From Pseudomonadota bacterium (GTDB taxonomy: Bacteria; Pseudomonadota; Alphaproteobacteria; Acetobacterales; Acetobacteraceae), in assembly GCA_021807975.1 (NCBI GenBank), contig JAKBCJ010000044.1, positions 1 to 17,946 of the forward strand: a stretch of DNA of 17,946 bases. Direction: 5' to 3'. Shown piece by piece: positions 14,885-17,946 of the stretch. The notes beneath the pieces were generated by a model. The model worked only from the letters and a program-made list of their open reading frames with translations, was not told the origin of the DNA and searched no databases. The translations under genes were made by a program, and so were the position numbers. Every line of letters begins with the position of its first letter. The first letter of the stretch is position 1.

Positions 14885-15946
14885 TCAAATTGTGGAACCT
14901 CCGGCTGCCTGCCCGGCGCAATTATCGCGCATCGCTGCCTCCAACCGGTCCCAGTGCTCGGCCGCATGCGGAATCCCGAAGCGCAACCAGTCGGGCTTTG
15001 CGTCGAAAGGCCGCGTCAGGATGCCCGCGCGTCCCAACTGTTCGAACCATAGGACCGCGTCCTTGTGCTGTGCCAGCCGAAACAGCGGCGTACCGCCGAC
15101 AATCTCGAACCCGGCCGCCTGAAGCAGCCGGTCCAACCGGGTGGCCTCATTGCGAAGCCGAACCACGGTCTTGGTAAGCCACGCCTCATCCATCAGGGCG
15201 CGCTGGCCAATCTCAAGCGCGGGGCCGGAGACTGCCCACGGACCGATCGCTCTACGCAGCATTGCACCAACCGCAGGCGATGCCGCTGCAAAACCAAGCC
15301 GAAGTCCGGCAAGCCCGTAAATCTTGCCGAACGACCGCAGCACGAGGGCACCAGCTTCCGGTAAGCCGGGCACTAAGCTGTTCCGCCGCCCGAGCGCGTC
15401 CATGAAAGCCTCATCGACAACCAGCAACCGGCCATGCCCGGCCAGTGACACCGCGGTTTCGGCCAGGATTTCCGGCGGGTAGATCCGCCCATCCGGATTA
15501 TTGGGGTTGACGACGACGCCGACATCGAACGCGAGCAGATCGGAAAGCGCCGCGACGTTGGTGACCTCGGCGCCGCCGGCGCGCCAGCACCGTTCGTGTT
15601 CTTCATACGTGAAGCCAAGAATACCGACGCGCTGCGCCGGGAATATCCGAGGCAGCCACTGAAGCAGCGCCTGCGTGCCCGGTGCGGCGACGATCTCCGT
15701 TGACGGACCGGCGCCGTAAGCGGTTCGCGCCGCCGATTCCAGTGCCGCCACGTCCGATAACTCGGGCAGTTTGGCCCACGCGTTCGGTGCGATTGCGCCA
15801 ATCGGATAGGGCAGGGGATTGATCCCGGTTGAGAGGTCGGTCCATGGCTCCGGTGCGTTCGGGAACAGGAGCCGGGCGCCATTGATGTTCCCGCCGTGAT
15901 ACCGTAACCCGGCAGCGGCCTCCGGTATTGTTCCGCACCTTTCCAT
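14885..15946 (-). CDS. cobC: threonine-phosphate decarboxylase-like PLP aminotransferase (CobC)
   Basis: A 353-residue fold-type I PLP enzyme. CobC/CobD supplies (R)-1-amino-2-propanol O-phosphate, the arm that joins corrin ring and nucleotide loop in cobalamin. Diagnostic parts are YHGGNINGARLLFP (16-29), DLSTGINPLPYP (37-48), VVVNPNNPDG (144-153), VVDEAFMDAL with Asp178 contacting the PLP ring nitrogen, and SFGKIYGLAGLRLGF with Lys208 forming the Schiff base. The start is the ATG at 15946. A TTG five codons earlier (15961) is possible but would run further into the divergent cbiB gene. AGGG lies three bases upstream of the ATG. Its start codon shares two bases with that of cbiB on the other strand, and the adjacent CbiB uses the CobC-pathway product, so context supports the call. 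The C-terminus is complete. Confidence 0.93.
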   Translation of the reverse strand: MERCGTIPEAAAGLRYHGGNINGARLLFPNAPEPWTDLSTGINPLPYPIGAIAPNAWAKLPELSDVAALESAARTAYGAGPSTEIVAAPGTQALLQWLPRIFPAQRVGILGFTYEEHERCWRAGGAEVTNVAALSDLLAFDVGVVVNPNNPDGRIYPPEILAETAVSLAGHGRLLVVDEAFMDALGRRNSLVPGLPEAGALVLRSFGKIYGLAGLRLGFAAASPAVGAMLRRAIGPWAVSGPALEIGQRALMDEAWLTKTVVRLRNEATRLDRLLQAAGFEIVGGTPLFRLAQHKDAVLWFEQLGRAGILTRPFDAKPDWLRFGIPHAAEHWDRLEAAMRDNCAGQAAGGSTI

Positions 15947-16916
15947 GCACCCTGTTTCCAATACTGAACTGGCGCTGGCCGCTGTCCTGATGGAGGCGGC
16001 GATCGGCTATCCGGCTTTCGTCTATCGCGCCATCGGGCACCCTGTCACCTGGATGGGCGCGCTGCTGGCAGCCTTGGAACGCCGGTTCAATCACACAACC
16101 CTTTCAGCGGGCCGGCGCCGCCTGCTGGGGGTTCTTACCCTTGCCTTGCTGCTGGGCGTCACCGGGTCCGCGGCGGCCGCGCTCGATCGGGCGTTCTCCT
16201 TCGGGCTGATCGGAACCGGCCTGTCGGTATTGGCGGCGACGAGTCTCCTCGCTCAGCGCAGTCTTCATGACCATGTCCGCGCGGTGGCGGATGCGCTGGA
16301 CAAGGACGGGTTAGCGGCTGGCCGCCGGGCGGTTTCGATGATCGTCGGCCGCAATCCGGACCGGCTGGACGAAGCCGGCGTGGCCCGTGCGGCGATCGAA
16401 AGTTTGGCCGAGAATTTCTCCGATGGCATTGTTGCGCCGGGCTTCTGGCTGGCGGTCGCCGGATTGCCCGGCGCCGCCCTCTACAAGGCAACGAACACGG
16501 CGGATTCCATGATCGGGCATCGAACGTCCCGCTACGCTGCTTTCGGCTGGGCAGCGGCGCGGTTCGACGATGTGATCAATCTGCCAGCGTCCCGCCTTGC
16601 CGCTTTCTTCCTCGTCCTTGGCGCGGCTGTTATCGGGGCCTCGCCGGGCGGCGCGGTGCGGACGGTCTGGCGCGACGCGTCCCGCCACCGTTCGCCCAAT
16701 GCCGGCTGGCCGGAAGCCGCGATGGCCGGCGCGCTCGGTCTGAAGCTGGCGGGGCCACGGGTCTATGGCGATGAGACCGTTGACGACGCGTTCATGGGCG
16801 ATGGCCGGCGAGAGGCATCCGCCGCCGATATCCGTCGCGCGCTCCGGCTGTTCCGCGCCGCATGCGTCACGTCGTGGCTGCTGCTTCTGGCTATCGTCCT
16901 TATCTGGCGAGGCTGA
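15945..16916 (+). CDS. cbiB: adenosylcobinamide-phosphate synthase (CbiB/CobD)
   Basis: A 323-residue inner-membrane enzyme, normal length for the family. It joins the aminopropanol (phosphate) arm to adenosylcobyric acid, giving adenosylcobinamide (phosphate). Conserved features are AIGHPVTWMGALLAALE near residues 30-45, the block around GRNPDRLDEAGVARAA and ESLAENFSDGIVAPGFW (about 135-170), and ALYKATNTADSMIGH followed by RYAAFGWAAARFDDV and NLPASRL (about 178-220). Hydrophobic segments at about 60-85, 85-103, 165-180, 220-240 and the C-terminus fit a multi-spanning protein. It lies between cobC (divergent, start codons sharing two bases) and cobQ (convergent, 17-bp overlap). No ribosome binding site is obvious, and its promoter must lie inside the cobC coding region. 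Called cobD in Pseudomonas nomenclature. Confidence 0.93.
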   Translation: MHPVSNTELALAAVLMEAAIGYPAFVYRAIGHPVTWMGALLAALERRFNHTTLSAGRRRLLGVLTLALLLGVTGSAAAALDRAFSFGLIGTGLSVLAATSLLAQRSLHDHVRAVADALDKDGLAAGRRAVSMIVGRNPDRLDEAGVARAAIESLAENFSDGIVAPGFWLAVAGLPGAALYKATNTADSMIGHRTSRYAAFGWAAARFDDVINLPASRLAAFFLVLGAAVIGASPGGAVRTVWRDASRHRSPNAGWPEAAMAGALGLKLAGPRVYGDETVDDAFMGDGRREASAADIRRALRLFRAACVTSWLLLLAIVLIWRG

Positions 16917-17946
16917 CCAGCCGGTCTGGATCGATGTGCCGGGTGAGATGATCGGCCAGCGCGTCAAGAACCCGGTCGATTTCCGCTTCGTAGGAGAACC
17001 CGGCATCGGTGCCGCCGATCCAGGACAGGAACGCGGCGCGCTGCCGGTCGTCAGCGAACAGGCCATGCACATAAGTGGCGCGCACGCGCCCGTCGGCCGA
17101 CATCGCACCGTCCAACCGGCCATCGGCCAGGCGCAGAAGCGGACGGGCGCGGTCCGGACCATCGGTGTGGCCGACATGCATTTCATAGCCATGGAACGGC
17201 GTGCCATCGACCACCGATATCCCGGTGGTCCCGATCAGCGTTTTCGTCCTGGTCAGGATGGTTTCCACATCGAGCAGACCGAGTCCTGGCAGGCTGCCGG
17301 GATGGCCCTCGACGCCATCCGGATCGGCGACAAGCCTTCCCAGCATCTGATAGCCGCCACAGATGCCAAGAACACGGCCGCCCCGGCGAACATGCGCCAG
17401 GATGTCGATATCCCATCCGTTGTGCCGCAAGTCCGCCAGATCCGAAAGCGTCGCCTTGGACCCCGGCAGGATCACCAGATCGGCATTTCCGGGCAATGCC
17501 TCGCCGGGACCGACGAAGACCAGTCGGATCGCGGGCTCGTGCTTCAGCGGGTCCAGATCGTCGAAATTGGCGATATGCGCCAGCCGAAGGACGGCCACGA
17601 CAATCGTGCCGCCATTCGGGGCACTTCTTCGGTCCAGCGCCACGGCGTCTTCCGCCGGAAGCCGGGCGGCCTCGCGGAAGTAAGGGATCAACCCGAGGCC
17701 GGGCCAGGCGGTATGCTCGCTGATGAAATCCATTCCCGGCTGAAAGAGCCCGGGATCGCCGCGAAACTTATTGACTAGAAAGCCCGCGACCAAAGCCGCG
17801 TCGGCCGGATCGAGCACGGTCCGTGTTCCGACAATCTGTGCGATGACGCCGCCACGGTCGATATCCCCGATCAGGACGACCGGCGTGCCGGCCGCGCGGG
17901 CGAATCCCATATTGGCGATGTCGTTGGCCCGCAGATTGACCTCGGC
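16900..17946 (-). CDS. cobQ: cobyric acid synthase CobQ, C-terminal part (5' end outside window)
   Basis: The frame is open from the right edge (EVNLRANDIANMGFA) to TAA at 16900, giving 348 residues, about the last 70 per cent of a typical CobQ. The visible part includes the end of the ATP-dependent synthetase domain (VVLIGDIDRGGVIAQIVGT, VNKFRGDPGLFQPGMDFI) and the whole class I glutamine amidotransferase domain. That domain has the nucleophile Cys in GRVLGICGGYQMLG and the catalytic His in YVHGLF. CobQ amidates four side-chain carboxylates of adenosylcobyrinic acid a,c-diamide with glutamine and ATP to make adenosylcobyric acid, the substrate of CbiB encoded next door. Its 3' end overlaps that of cbiB by 17 bp tail to tail. 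The start lies to the right of the window. Confidence 0.95.
   Translation of the reverse strand, partial: AEVNLRANDIANMGFARAAGTPVVLIGDIDRGGVIAQIVGTRTVLDPADAALVAGFLVNKFRGDPGLFQPGMDFISEHTAWPGLGLIPYFREAARLPAEDAVALDRRSAPNGGTIVVAVLRLAHIANFDDLDPLKHEPAIRLVFVGPGEALPGNADLVILPGSKATLSDLADLRHNGWDIDILAHVRRGGRVLGICGGYQMLGRLVADPDGVEGHPGSLPGLGLLDVETILTRTKTLIGTTGISVVDGTPFHGYEMHVGHTDGPDRARPLLRLADGRLDGAMSADGRVRATYVHGLFADDRQRAAFLSWIGGTDAGFSYEAEIDRVLDALADHLTRHIDPDRLVSLAR

Noticed and set aside
15947..15961. Earlier TTG start for cobC
   Set aside because: It adds five residues without family support and runs deeper into cbiB; the ATG at 15946 is better.

Overview
The window is GC-rich DNA from an alphaproteobacterium. 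The family mix (split XdhC proteins next to a CoxE-type VWA protein, the aerobic cobC/cbiB/cobQ cobalamin genes, a TRAP transporter and EmrAB efflux) would suit the Acetobacteraceae or another Rhodospirillales lineage. That placement is inferred from gene content and composition only. Fifteen protein-coding loci cover nearly all of the window. No non-coding gap exceeds 300 bases; the largest are 12226-12470 and 10488-10702. I saw no RNA gene, transposase, CRISPR array or cobalamin riboswitch.

Left part (1-3428): an esterase-like hydrolase on the minus strand (its 3' end lies outside the window) is divergent from a two-gene operon. The first operon gene joins two halves of an alpha/beta-hydrolase fold, in swapped order and without the catalytic serine, to a SAM methyltransferase. 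The second is a zinc-dependent medium-chain dehydrogenase whose start overlaps the end of the first.

Efflux and uptake (3439-9135, all minus strand): a hairpin separates the dehydrogenase from an EmrAB-type drug efflux operon. The emrA-like adaptor gene carries one in-frame amber codon at codon 293, while the emrB-like pump gene is intact. A near-perfect palindrome lies just upstream of emrA. Next comes a TRAP transporter made of a binding protein (dctP) and a fused small plus large permease (dctQM).

Middle (9226-14824, plus strand): a small cupin, a SAM methyltransferase-like protein, and then a molybdenum-hydroxylase maturation cluster. That cluster holds a CoxE-type VWA protein, an XdhC N-domain protein, an XdhC Rossmann-domain protein, and a fusion of a MoeA/CinA-like molybdopterin-binding domain with a MocA-like cytidylyltransferase. 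Together these would make, hold and insert the cytosine-dinucleotide form of the molybdenum cofactor into an enzyme of the xanthine oxidase/CO dehydrogenase family. Neither that enzyme nor the usual MoxR-type CoxD ATPase is in the window. A perfect 36-bp inverted repeat sits between the two XdhC halves.

Right part (14885-17946): three late cobalamin genes with alternating strands. cobC (minus) and cbiB/cobD (plus) have start codons sharing two bases. cbiB and cobQ (minus, running off the right edge) overlap tail to tail by 17 bp.
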